From DATDFB01 sp035276475 (lineage in GTDB: Bacteria; Acidobacteriota; Thermoanaerobaculia; Gp7-AA8): a stretch of 64,000 nt of DNA. Below, piece after piece: positions 35,733 through 44,359 of the stretch; position 1 is the stretch's first letter; every line of letters begins with the position of its first letter. The translations under genes and the position numbers were made by a program. Under the pieces are notes generated by a model, which made no database searches, was not told the origin of the DNA, and saw only the letters and a list, made by a program, of their open reading frames with translations. Location: contig DATELQ010000142.1 of assembly GCA_035276475.1 (NCBI GenBank), forward strand, positions 1-64,000, written 5' to 3'.

Positions 35733-35786
35733 GCCCACTTCGCGCGGGCGCTGATCTCTGGCGGGCGGTTTGAAATCACGCCATAC

Positions 35787-36689
35787 GTGCGGATTTTCCT
35801 CTCCTCGAGCAGCCGCTACCCTGCGCGGCTGGGCGGCAACGGCGCGTCCCGCGTTCACGACAATCTCGCCAAAGGGCTCGCTGAGCTGGGGCACACCGTC
35901 TACTACTCCATTCGAGAAGGCTACGGCGCGCCGCTGCCGGCCGGCGTGATCGCCGCCAGACTCCGCAAGGTTCGCAACGCGGAGATCTATCACTTCGGCG
36001 CGCTTCCGATGGACGCCGCGCCCCAACCCGGAAAACCGTGGGTGCGGACGTATCACGCGCCCTACGACGAGTCGGTCGCGCCGTTCCTCTCCGGGCATTT
36101 CATCTTCGTCTCGCGCGCGCAGGCGGCGTCGTTCGGCTCGTCGCGCTACGTCTGGAACGGCATCGATCCCGAGGAGGTGATCTACTCGGAAAGGAAAGAC
36201 GACTACTTCATCTTCATCGTCAGCCGTCTCGATCGCGCGGCGTCGAAGGGACTCCCGATCGCCATCGATACCGTCGAGCGTCTCGGCGCGCGGCTGCTCG
36301 TCGTCGCGGAGGTCGCGAGCGGACCGGTTCCCGCGTCGCCGAACGTCAACTGCCTCGGCTATCTCGTGGACGAGGAGAAAGCGGAGGTCCTCGCCGGTGC
36401 GCGGGCGCTCTTCTTCCCGGTGCAGATTGCCGAGCCGTTCGGCCTCGTGGCCGCCGAAGCGCTGATGTCCGGGACGCCGGTCATCGGCAGCCGGCTCGGC
36501 TCCCTGCCGGAGTTGATCACACCGGACGTCGGCTTCACCTGCTCCACGATCGAGGAGTACGTCGCGGCCACGGAGCGCGTACGCGAGATTCGCCCAGCGG
36601 CGTGCCGCAGCCGCGCTATGCGCGAGTTTCATTACCGCACGATGACGCGCCGCTACGTCGCCGAGTACGAGCGGGCACGCTCGTTTTGA
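35787..36689 (+). CDS. GT4-like family glycosyltransferase
   Basis: A 300-residue GT-B enzyme. The N-terminal Rossmann half begins MRIFLSSSSRYPARLGGNGASRVHDNLAKGLAELGH, and the C-terminal half has FIFIVSRLDRAASKGLPIAID, VNCLGYLVDEEKAEVLAGARALFFPVQIAEPFGLVAAEALMSGTPVIGSRLGSLPELI, the family EPFG-x7-E donor-binding motif. It is shorter than most GT4 enzymes. GTG start at 35787; an alternative start is not obvious. It converges on the waaF end, so it may contribute to surface sugars, but acceptor and donor are unknown. Confidence 0.88.
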   Translation: MRIFLSSSSRYPARLGGNGASRVHDNLAKGLAELGHTVYYSIREGYGAPLPAGVIAARLRKVRNAEIYHFGALPMDAAPQPGKPWVRTYHAPYDESVAPFLSGHFIFVSRAQAASFGSSRYVWNGIDPEEVIYSERKDDYFIFIVSRLDRAASKGLPIAIDTVERLGARLLVVAEVASGPVPASPNVNCLGYLVDEEKAEVLAGARALFFPVQIAEPFGLVAAEALMSGTPVIGSRLGSLPELITPDVGFTCSTIEEYVAATERVREIRPAACRSRAMREFHYRTMTRRYVAEYERARSF

Positions 36690-36715
36690 CTGGAGTGAGC
36701 GACGAGCTCTCGGCG

Positions 36716-37744
36716 CTACAACACCCGAACGTCGCTGACGACCTTCCCGTCGATCTCGTTGAAGAGGCCCACCGCCGCGGCGAAGACGTCGTCGACGGCG
36801 ATCTCCGTCATGCAGCGGTGGTGGCGCAGCGGGCAGTCGCGCTTGTAGCACGGCTGGCAGCCGACAGGGCTCTGGAGCACGCGGCTGGCGCCGGGGATCA
36901 CCGTGCGCGCGGGATCGGTCGGGCCGAAAATCGAGACGCTCGGCACCGCCAGCGCGGTGGCGAGGTGCAGCGGCCCGCTGTCGTTCGTCACGATCACCGA
37001 GCAGTGCGAGATCGCGGCGGCGAGCTGCAGCACGTCGCCGTCCTCGCCGATGATCGGCAGCGGATCGCCCATCGCGGCGATCGTCTCGGCCTGCTGCCGT
37101 TCGCCGGGGCTCGTCAGCAGCACGACCTCGTAGCCGCTGGCGCGGAGGCGGTCGGCGGTCTCGCGGTACTTGTCGTCGCCCCAATGCTTGGCGCGGCCAT
37201 AGAGGCCGCCGGCGTGAAGGCCGAAGAGCGGCCGTTCCATGCGGATGCCGAGCTGGCGGAGGAGGCGGCGGGCCTTCTCTTTCATCGTCTGCGGAAGGCG
37301 GAGCGTCGGGAGCTCGTCAACGACGCGCGGCGCGTTCATCGCGGTAAGAAGCGGCGTGTAGTCATCGAGCTGGTGGCCGCGGTCGGGGTTGCGGGGGACG
37401 CGGTGCGTGAGCAGCAGGCCGCGGGCGTCCGTCGCGTAGCCCCAGCGCTCGCCGATGCCGGCGGCGAACGTCACCATCGCCGCGCGGAACGAGTTCGGGA
37501 GGATGACGGCGCGGCGGAAGCGGCCGTTCTTGAGGAGCCGGATGCGCTCCCGCGTCGAGCCGTTCCAGGCGATCACCTTCCGGAAGATCCCGGACGACGC
37601 CAGGAGCGTGGCAATGTGCTCCGGCGCGGCGACGGAGATGCCTCCTTCGTGGCGGAAGCGGTGGTGAAGCGCGCGGTAGGTGGGGAGCGCCAGAATGTTG
37701 TCGCCCACCCAATTGAGGCCGATTACGACTGTCTCACTCGCCAT
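36716..37744 (-). CDS. waaF: ADP-heptose:LPS heptosyltransferase II-like protein
   Basis: The 342-residue GT9 enzyme has the N-terminal VIGLNWVGDNILALPTYRAL motif, the FGLHAGGLYGRAKHW block and the C-terminal VTNDSGPLHLATALAVPSVSIFGPTDPARTVIPG donor site. It should add heptose to the inner core of lipopolysaccharide in the cytoplasm. The tail has several cysteines (GCQPCYKRDCPLRHHRCM), common in this group. It is the last gene of waaA-lpxK-lpxL-waaF; its ATG follows the lpxL stop directly. WaaC versus WaaF specificity cannot be separated by eye. Confidence 0.88.
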   Translation of the reverse strand: MASETVVIGLNWVGDNILALPTYRALHHRFRHEGGISVAAPEHIATLLASSGIFRKVIAWNGSTRERIRLLKNGRFRRAVILPNSFRAAMVTFAAGIGERWGYATDARGLLLTHRVPRNPDRGHQLDDYTPLLTAMNAPRVVDELPTLRLPQTMKEKARRLLRQLGIRMERPLFGLHAGGLYGRAKHWGDDKYRETADRLRASGYEVVLLTSPGERQQAETIAAMGDPLPIIGEDGDVLQLAAAISHCSVIVTNDSGPLHLATALAVPSVSIFGPTDPARTVIPGASRVLQSPVGCQPCYKRDCPLRHHRCMTEIAVDDVFAAAVGLFNEIDGKVVSDVRVL

Positions 37745-38653
37745 TCAGCTCGTCCCCGTCGCAGTCCCTTTCCAGCGATCGTGCATCCACAACCAGAGCT
37801 CCGGGCGAGCTGCGATCCGGCGCGAGAGGATGTCATTGATCCGCGTCGTCAGTGGCACGGCTTCTTTCTCGTTGTCTGGAAGCTGATCGACGCGAATCGG
37901 GTCCTCGAATTCGAAGCGATACCGCCCGGACGCGTCGCCAATGCAAAAAACGAACACAATTGTAGAGCCGAGTCTCGCGGCGAGCTTCGCCGGAGCGTCG
38001 GTCGTCCACGCCGGGCGGTTCAGAAACGGCACCAGAACCCCCTCGCGCGGGAGCACAGCCTGGTCCGGGAGGATGGCCACCATTCCGTTCTGCGACAGCG
38101 TCTTGAATAGGGCGCGGGCGGCGCTGCGGCGGTCGACAACGGTCGCCCCGGTGCCGACGCGGATGCGCGCCAGGTCGGCGGCGAGGAGCTCGTTATCGAG
38201 CGTGCGCGCGACGGTCGTGATCGGGCCGACGGCGGCCATCGCCGCGAGCCCGGACATCTCCCAGCTCGCGAAGTGCGCCGTGATGAACATGACGCCGCGC
38301 CCGCGCGCGAGCGCCTCGCGCACGTGCTCGACGCCGGTGACGTCGCAGCGCGCCCCGATCTCCTCCGCCGTCATCCCCTGCATCTTGATCGTGGTCAGCG
38401 CCTCGCGGCCCATGTGCCGCCAGCACTCGGCGATGATTTGCTTCGTCTCGTGCGCCCGCTCCGGAAAGGAGGCCCGAAAGTTCTCCTCGGCGATGCGCGT
38501 CCGCCGCCGCGCGAAGACGCGTGCGAGCGAGCCGATGCGCGCCCCCCACCGCCATAGCGACTCGTGCGACGCCTTTCGCACGCGTGCCGCCACGAGACGG
38601 TAGGCGAGGTACTCGAGGCGCTGCAGGAGGCGGTTCTTGCGGCGGCGGCTCAT
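37745..38653 (-). CDS. lpxL: Lipid A biosynthesis (Kdo2-lipid IVA) acyltransferase
   Basis: A 302-residue LpxL/HtrB-family protein with the catalytic HxxxxE box AHFASWE, the ILPDQAV block and the C-terminal WLWMHDRWK ending typical of the family. It transfers a secondary acyl chain onto lipid A at the inner membrane. N-terminal hydrophobic-basic helix. Start ATG overlaps the lpxK stop (ATGA). LpxL and LpxM cannot be told apart from sequence alone, and only one is present. Confidence 0.9.
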   Translation of the reverse strand: MSRRRKNRLLQRLEYLAYRLVAARVRKASHESLWRWGARIGSLARVFARRRTRIAEENFRASFPERAHETKQIIAECWRHMGREALTTIKMQGMTAEEIGARCDVTGVEHVREALARGRGVMFITAHFASWEMSGLAAMAAVGPITTVARTLDNELLAADLARIRVGTGATVVDRRSAARALFKTLSQNGMVAILPDQAVLPREGVLVPFLNRPAWTTDAPAKLAARLGSTIVFVFCIGDASGRYRFEFEDPIRVDQLPDNEKEAVPLTTRINDILSRRIAARPELWLWMHDRWKGTATGTS

Positions 38654-39438
38654 CGGCGGATGCGCGCCTCGATGGCTTCGAGCACGGCGGGGTCGATCCG
38701 GAAGCGCGCGGCGACGGCGATGATGTCAGAGTCGCCAATCTTCACGGCATCTTTTTCCGTGGTGACGATGGCGTCGAATCCTCTCGCCGCCTCTTTGATG
38801 CGCGCGATGTCCTGTGGCGTGTACGCATGGTGATCGGGGAACGCCATCGTGCCGGCCGCACTCACCGCCCGGAAGAACTGTTCGTTGTCCGCCAGCCCGG
38901 CGAAAGCGAAGAGCTTCCCCTTCGGGACGTCGACTTCCAGCCGCCGCGGAATCAAGAAGTCGGCGTGCTTCAGCGCGGAGCGCCCCTCCCGGAGCCACTT
39001 CCCCGGCGCATCGATGACGACGTCGACGTCGCGCGCGAGCTGCAGGTGCTGGAAGCCGTCATCGAGTAAATAAACGTCACAATTAATATGTAGCCCATTT
39101 TCGTAACGATTCGATCCGACAATGACGTCGCCGATTTTCGTGAGCAGTACCGGCTCGTCGCCGAACTTGGCCGCGTCCGGCTCCGTCACCCTTCCTCCCG
39201 CCCCGCTCCGCTTGTACCCGCGCGTCAGCACGGCCACGCGATATCCGCGCTCGCGCAGGTATTCGCCGATCGCGATCGTGGCCGGCGTCTTCCCCGCTCC
39301 GCCCGCCGTGATCGCGCCGACGGAGATGACCGGCTTCGGCAGCCGCTTCGCCTTCAGGATTCCTCGCCGGTAGAGCGCGCGGCGGACGCGGTTGACGCCG
39401 CGCCAGAGAAGCTCGACCGGTTTGAGGAGGATCGTCAC
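38650..39438 (-). CDS. lpxK: Tetraacyldisaccharide 4'-kinase
   Basis: LpxK phosphorylates the lipid A precursor at the 4' position. The 262-residue protein has the P-loop region PVISVGAITAGGAGKTPATIAIGEYL (GNLTVGGTGKTP in most homologues), LTRGYKR, DEPVLL, DVYLLDDGFQHLQLARDVDVVI with the catalytic Asp residues, and the C-terminal TTEKDAVK motif. It is somewhat shorter than the usual 320-330. GTG start at 39438 overlaps the waaA stop. Confidence 0.93.
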   Translation of the reverse strand: MTILLKPVELLWRGVNRVRRALYRRGILKAKRLPKPVISVGAITAGGAGKTPATIAIGEYLRERGYRVAVLTRGYKRSGAGGRVTEPDAAKFGDEPVLLTKIGDVIVGSNRYENGLHINCDVYLLDDGFQHLQLARDVDVVIDAPGKWLREGRSALKHADFLIPRRLEVDVPKGKLFAFAGLADNEQFFRAVSAAGTMAFPDHHAYTPQDIARIKEAARGFDAIVTTEKDAVKIGDSDIIAVAARFRIDPAVLEAIEARIRR

Positions 39439-40628
39439 TGCAGTAGTTCGACGATGCGCCGGGCCGTGCGTTCCGCGGCGCCGCGGTTTTCGGCGACGGT
39501 GCGGCGGGCGCGGTCGCCCATCGCCTTGCGCATGGCTGCGTCGCGAATCATTTCCTTGAAAAACTCTGCCACGGCTGCTGCATCAGCGACTTCGCGCGCG
39601 GCCTCGTTCTGCAGGAAGACGTTCGAGATCTCGCGGAAGTTCGTCATGTGCGGGCCAAAGCACGTCGGCACGCCGACCGCTGCCGCCTCGATCGGGTTGT
39701 GTCCCCCCGTCGGCACGAGACTTCCGCCGATGAACGCGACGGTCGCGTGCCGGTACACGCGCGCTAATTCTCCGATCGTATCGAGGAGCAGGGTGTCGGC
39801 CGTTGCCGGTAATGCGCTGCGACGCGCCATCGGCGCGAGCTTCGCCACAGCATCGAATCGATCCGGCTTCCGCGGCGCCACCACGACGAACGCGCCGAGG
39901 GGCAGAACCTCTGGCAGCAGAGCCTCGTCCTCGCCTTCCATCGTCGAGCCCAGCACCACGATCGGCCGCCCGGCCGCGAGCGCCGACAGATCGAACTCCA
40001 GCGGCCGCTCGTCCGGCACGTAATCGAACTTCACGTTCCCCGCGACCTCCACGTTCGCCGCGCCGATGGCGCGGAAGCGCTCCGCGTCCTGCGCCTCGCG
40101 CGCCAGGATCGCGTCGTAGTGCCGCAGCACGCGCGCCACGATTGGCCGAAAGGCGCGATAGCGCGGAAACGAGCGGTCCGAGATTCGCCCGTTCGCCAGC
40201 ACCAGGCGCACGCCGCGCGCGGCGGAGAGGCGCGTCGCGTTCGGCCAGATCTCCGTCTCCATCGCCACGAACACGCGCGGCCGGTGATGATTGAGAAAGC
40301 GCTTCACCGCCACGGAGAAGTCGAGCGGAAAGTACGTCACCGTCGCGAAGGGGAAGAGCTTCTTCGCCTGCGCCTGCCCGGTCGCCGTCGTCGTCGTGAA
40401 GACCACGGACGTCGACGGCCGCAGCCGCAGCATCGCGTCCACCACCGGCTTTGCCGCCAGCGTCTCCCCCACTGATACCGCGTGAATCCAGACGTCGTGC
40501 GCGCGCGGAGCAGTGCGGTAATGCCCCATCCGCTCCGCGAACGTGCTCGTGTATTTCCCGCGCAGCAGAAAAAACGGCAGCCCTAGGATGAGGACGAGGT
40601 ACAACGCCACCTCATAGACGAGGTACAT
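39435..40628 (-). CDS. waaA: Kdo transferase
   Basis: WaaA (KdtA) adds Kdo from CMP-Kdo to lipid IVA at the inner membrane. The 397-residue protein has the N-terminal membrane helix (MYLVYEVALYLVLILGLPFF), the catalytic WIHAVSVGETLAAKP region with its Glu, FTTTTATGQAQAK, VAMETEIWPNATR and the C-terminal GGSLVPTGGHNPIEAAAVGVP donor site. It heads the lipid A operon. Its start codon is only nine bases from the start of the divergent asparaginase gene, so its promoter must lie inside that gene. Confidence 0.96.
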   Translation of the reverse strand: MYLVYEVALYLVLILGLPFFLLRGKYTSTFAERMGHYRTAPRAHDVWIHAVSVGETLAAKPVVDAMLRLRPSTSVVFTTTTATGQAQAKKLFPFATVTYFPLDFSVAVKRFLNHHRPRVFVAMETEIWPNATRLSAARGVRLVLANGRISDRSFPRYRAFRPIVARVLRHYDAILAREAQDAERFRAIGAANVEVAGNVKFDYVPDERPLEFDLSALAAGRPIVVLGSTMEGEDEALLPEVLPLGAFVVVAPRKPDRFDAVAKLAPMARRSALPATADTLLLDTIGELARVYRHATVAFIGGSLVPTGGHNPIEAAAVGVPTCFGPHMTNFREISNVFLQNEAAREVADAAAVAEFFKEMIRDAAMRKAMGDRARRTVAENRGAAERTARRIVELLQ

Positions 40629-40629
40629 T
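40624..40629 (+). promoter_or_regulatory. -10-like TACATT before the asparaginase gene
   Basis: Eight bases before the ATG at 40638. It contains the waaA start codon on the opposite strand. Confidence 0.4.
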
Positions 40630-40637
40630 GAGCGCGG

Positions 40638-41702
40638 ATGATCTTCGACGAATCCACCCCCGTCAACTTCGCGCGGGCCATGCCGAACTGGCAGCCGCTG
40701 GTCGAGTACCGCCGCAACGGCGTCGCCGAGAACACCATCCACGGCGCCGTCTCCTGGGTCACGGGCCGCCGGCTCCTCTACTCCTTCGGTGGCAACGTCG
40801 AGGTCTACGGCCGCTCGATGGCCAAGCCGCTGATGATGAAAGTCTTCACCCGCGAATTCGCGCGCGGCCTCACGGGCGAGCAACAGGCCATCTCCGTCGC
40901 CTCGCACAACGGCGACACGGAGCACGTCCGCGTGGCCCGCTCGCTCCTCCTCCCCGCCGAGTGGGGGATGATGCAGACGCCGCTCGACGTCCCGCTCGTG
41001 CAATTCGGCCGGCAGGTGCGCCGCCCGCGCCGCTGGTACCACTGCTGCTCCGGCGAGCACGCCGCCATCCTGCGCGGCTGCAAGCTGAAGGGCTGGTCGC
41101 GCGTCGGCTACGTCTGGCCGCACCATCCCTTCTTCCAAGGTCACCTCGACTACGTCCGCCGCGTCCTCGGCGACGAGTGGACGCCCGGCACGATCGCCAA
41201 GGACGGCTGCGGCCTTCCGACGATCTCGATGACCGTGACGGACCTGGCCAAGCTCTTCGCCAACCTCGTCACCGAGCGTCACGACGACTGGATCTGGGAG
41301 GCGATGGTGCAGCACCCCGACCTCATCGGCGGCTTCAACCGCCTCGACTCGACGATCCTCAAGGCTTGTCACGGCCGCGTGATCGCCAAAGAAGGCGCCG
41401 ACGGCCTCCTTGGTCTCTCGATCGAGCACCCCGAATACCCCGACGGTCTCGGCGTGGTGGTGAAGATCGCGCACGGCTGGAACCCGCAGGCCACCTGGTA
41501 CATCGCCCGCTACATCCTCGGCGTCCTCGGTTTCGAGTTCCGCAATCCCTACAAGCTGCGGCGGCAGAAAGCGTTCATCGTCCCCGAGGTCATTCCGCCG
41601 GAGCTGCGCGATCGCATGAGCGCGATCGTGCCGTGGGACTCGTGGGATCCGGACATCGACCGGTGGGAGTTCAACCCGGAGGAATTCGTTGCCAGTCGCT
41701 AA
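40638..41702 (+). CDS. Asparaginase II-family (Rhizobium etli ReAII/ReAV-type) protein
   Basis: A 354-residue protein with the features of the asparaginase II family: YGRSMAKP with the S-x-x-K pair (Ser60, Lys63), ASHNGDTEHVRV, YHCCSGEHAAIL and KDGCGLPTISMTV. The family hydrolyses L-asparagine to aspartate and ammonia and binds zinc through Cys-Lys-Cys. Here the two cysteines are kept (Cys137, Cys191) but the Lys of the usual CSGKH box is Glu140, so metal binding or specificity may differ. No signal peptide. Its tail overlaps the aldehyde dehydrogenase gene by 14 bases. Confidence 0.85.
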   Translation: MIFDESTPVNFARAMPNWQPLVEYRRNGVAENTIHGAVSWVTGRRLLYSFGGNVEVYGRSMAKPLMMKVFTREFARGLTGEQQAISVASHNGDTEHVRVARSLLLPAEWGMMQTPLDVPLVQFGRQVRRPRRWYHCCSGEHAAILRGCKLKGWSRVGYVWPHHPFFQGHLDYVRRVLGDEWTPGTIAKDGCGLPTISMTVTDLAKLFANLVTERHDDWIWEAMVQHPDLIGGFNRLDSTILKACHGRVIAKEGADGLLGLSIEHPEYPDGLGVVVKIAHGWNPQATWYIARYILGVLGFEFRNPYKLRRQKAFIVPEVIPPELRDRMSAIVPWDSWDPDIDRWEFNPEEFVASR

Positions 41703-43095
41703 CTTCATCGCCGGCGAATTCGTCCCGCCGCGCTCCGGCAATTACCTCGACGACGTCAACCCCTCCACCGAGGAGAAGATCGCCGAGATTCCGGACAGCG
41801 ACGAGCGCGACGTCGACGACGCAGTGCAGGCGGCCGCGCGGGCGTTTCCGGCGTGGTCGCGCACGGCGGCGGCGGAGCGCTCGCGGCTCCTGCTGAAGTT
41901 CGCCGACTGCATCGAGCAAAACTTCGACGAGCTCGCGGAGCTCGAGGCGCGCGACAGCGGCAAGCCGCTGACACTGGCGCGGACGCTCGACATCCCCCGC
42001 GCCGTCGCCAACTTCCGCTTCTTCGCCACGGCCATCCTCCATCAGTCGAGCGACGCGCACATCACCGACACCACCGCCATCAACTACACCTTGCGCCAGC
42101 CCCTCGGCGTCGTCGGCCTGATTTCGCCCTGGAACCTCCCGCTGTACCTCTTGTCGTGGAAGATCGCGCCGGCCATCGCCGCGGGCAATGCCTGCGTGGC
42201 CAAGCCGAGCGAGCTCACGCCGCTGACGGCGCACCGCCTCGGCGAGCTTGCGATCGAGGCCGGCATCCCGCCCGGCGTGATCAACATCGTCCACGGCCTC
42301 GGCGGCAAAGCCGGGCGCGCGCTCACCTGCCACGATGATGTCGCCGCGATCTCCTTCACCGGCGGCACCGTCACCGGCGCTGCGGTCGCTGCCAACGCCG
42401 CGCCGCGGTTCAAGAAGCTGTCGCTGGAGCTCGGCGGCAAGAATCCGACCGTGGTCTTTGCCGACGCCGATCTCGACGAGGCCTTCAAGACGTCGATCCG
42501 CTCCGCATTCTGGAATCAGGGCGAGATCTGCCTCTGCGGCTCACGCATCTTCGTCGAGCGATCGATCTACGAGCGCTTCGTCGACGGCTTCGTGCAGCGC
42601 GCGAAGGAGCTGCGCATCGGCGACGACGTCGGCGCGCTGATCAGCGAACCACACCTGCGCAAAGTCCTCGGCTACATCGATCTGGCGAAGCAGGAAGGCG
42701 GCACGATCGCGACCGGCGGCAACCGCGTCGACCGCCGCGGCTACTTCGTCGAGCCAACCGTGATCACGGGCCTCTCGTGCGACTGCCGCGTCCTGCAGGA
42801 GGAGATCTTCGGCCCCGTCGTCACGATCACGCCGTTCGACGGCGACGACGAGGCCGTGGCGTTCGCGAACTCGACGAAGTACGGCCTCTCGGCGAGCGTC
42901 TGGACGCGCGACCTGCAGCGCGCCCACCGCGTCGCCGCTGCCATCGACAGCGGCACCGTCTGGATCAACTGCTGGCTCCTGCGCGACCTCCGCGTCCCCT
43001 TCGGCGGCATGCGGGAGAGCGGCGTCGGCCGCGAGGGGGGCTTCGAGTCGCTGGAGTTCTTCACCGAGGCGAAAAACGTCTGCGTGAAGCTCTGA
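41689..43095 (+). CDS. NAD(P)-dependent aldehyde dehydrogenase
   Basis: A 468-residue ALDH: Rossmann region VVGLISPWNLPLYLLSWKIAPAIAAGNACVAKPSE, general base Glu247 in LELGGKNP, nucleophile Cys281 in GEICLCGSR, EEIFGPVVT and the C-terminal PFGGMRESGVGREGG. The pattern is close to 2-hydroxymuconic or aminomuconic semialdehyde dehydrogenases, though no other catabolic gene is nearby, so the substrate is uncertain. I accept the TTG start at 41689 because GGAGG sits six bases before it, inside the end of the asparaginase gene. Confidence 0.92.
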   Translation: MPVANFIAGEFVPPRSGNYLDDVNPSTEEKIAEIPDSDERDVDDAVQAAARAFPAWSRTAAAERSRLLLKFADCIEQNFDELAELEARDSGKPLTLARTLDIPRAVANFRFFATAILHQSSDAHITDTTAINYTLRQPLGVVGLISPWNLPLYLLSWKIAPAIAAGNACVAKPSELTPLTAHRLGELAIEAGIPPGVINIVHGLGGKAGRALTCHDDVAAISFTGGTVTGAAVAANAAPRFKKLSLELGGKNPTVVFADADLDEAFKTSIRSAFWNQGEICLCGSRIFVERSIYERFVDGFVQRAKELRIGDDVGALISEPHLRKVLGYIDLAKQEGGTIATGGNRVDRRGYFVEPTVITGLSCDCRVLQEEIFGPVVTITPFDGDDEAVAFANSTKYGLSASVWTRDLQRAHRVAAAIDSGTVWINCWLLRDLRVPFGGMRESGVGREGGFESLEFFTEAKNVCVKL

Positions 43096-43125
43096 TTGGA
43101 GAGGAAATCGCATGCTCGATGACGC

Positions 43126-44337
43126 ATGCGCTACGCCTTCGCTTTTGTCGTCTCGTTGAGTCTCACCGCATCCGCTGCACTCGCGCAGATCACGATGGGT
43201 GCGATGCCGCCGACTGACGGGTTCGCCGTCAGCCGCAACGGCCCCACCACGCTCGTCGATCTGGGCCACCCCGTGCTTTCCCCGGCCACGATGACGGCGG
43301 CGTCGGTCCGCTGGACCGGCACCTGCGCGGGCGCGTTCAAGCTGAAGTTCCTGCGGCCGTCGGCGGGCCTGGCCGGCTACACCGTGATGGCGGAGCGCGG
43401 GCCATTCGACGCCGTCAACGGCGTGAATCTCGTGGCGCTGTCGCCCGGTGTCGAGGTGCTGCCGGGTTACCTGATGGCTGTGACGCAGCTCCAAGCCAGC
43501 TCGTCTTCCTGCGGCGGAGCGGTGTACTCGCTCGGCGACCGGTCGACGTCGGTAATGGCCATGAACGGCGACATTCCCGCGAGCGGCTCGTTGAACGGAA
43601 CGATCGAGCGGGCGGAGGTGCTCAACGCGCGCGCCAGCTCCGAAACGAACGTCCTCGAGGGAGTCATTGCCGGCGCGGGCGCCGTACCGGGGGCGTTCGG
43701 CGCCTTCTTCCGCACCGCCGCGCAGCTCGTGAACCGCGATGCCAGCACGGCGACGGGCAAGATCATCTTTCATCCCGCCGGCGCGACCACTGGGTTCGAT
43801 CCGTCCCTTGCGTACAGCCTCGCGCCGTTCAGCGCGACGTCGTACAGCGATCTCGTCACGGCCATCGGCGCCCAAGGCCTCGGCACGATCGACGTCGTCT
43901 CCACGTCCGGCGCGCCGGTGCTGATCCTCACGCGCGTCTTCAACGACAACGGCGCGGCCGGTACCCAGGGTTTTTCCGAGCCCTTCATCACCCCCGACGA
44001 AGCGCTCGTCGCCCTCGGCAGGGCCAACCTCGTCATGCCTGCCGATCTGGGGAACTTCCGGATGAACGTCGGCATCCGCACGCTCTCCGACGCCGTCACG
44101 GTCGACATCGTCACGACCGACGCCGCGGGCAATCGGTACGGCCCGCTGATCACCAGAACCTATCAGGCAAACTCGTTCGAGCAGCCGACTCTCAGCCAAT
44201 TCCTGGACGGCGGCACCATCGTGCCAAACGGCACGGTCACGATCTTCGTCCGCGACGGAAGCGGGATCGTTTTTTACGCCTCGACGACGGACAACCGGAC
44301 GAACGACAGCAGCATCGAATTCGCGCGGCGGCGCTGA
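43126..44337 (+). CDS. Exported protein with a C-terminal module shared with the M36 metalloprotease
   Basis: A 403-residue protein with signal peptide MRYAFAFVVSLSLTASAALAQ. The body is beta-rich and unrecognised. Its last 100 residues (RMNVGIRTLSDAVTVDIVTTDAAGNRYG ... GSGIVFYASTTDNRTND) resemble the last module of the secreted metalloprotease (TNVGFTEVAGGTATVRISLVDAGGNEIA ... GSGRVVAYASVVDNASQD), including a terminal Arg-rich end. It may be an export or surface-attachment module used by several proteins. No anchor or catalytic motif seen. ATG at 43126 lacks a well-spaced ribosome site. Confidence 0.7.
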   Translation: MRYAFAFVVSLSLTASAALAQITMGAMPPTDGFAVSRNGPTTLVDLGHPVLSPATMTAASVRWTGTCAGAFKLKFLRPSAGLAGYTVMAERGPFDAVNGVNLVALSPGVEVLPGYLMAVTQLQASSSSCGGAVYSLGDRSTSVMAMNGDIPASGSLNGTIERAEVLNARASSETNVLEGVIAGAGAVPGAFGAFFRTAAQLVNRDASTATGKIIFHPAGATTGFDPSLAYSLAPFSATSYSDLVTAIGAQGLGTIDVVSTSGAPVLILTRVFNDNGAAGTQGFSEPFITPDEALVALGRANLVMPADLGNFRMNVGIRTLSDAVTVDIVTTDAAGNRYGPLITRTYQANSFEQPTLSQFLDGGTIVPNGTVTIFVRDGSGIVFYASTTDNRTNDSSIEFARRR

Positions 44338-44346
44338 TCAATCGGA

Positions 44347-44352
44347 TAGTCT
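44347..44352 (+). promoter_or_regulatory. -10-like TAGTCT before polA
   Basis: Seven bases before the TTG start at 44360; no ribosome site. Confidence 0.35.
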
Positions 44353-44359
44353 AAGCGCC

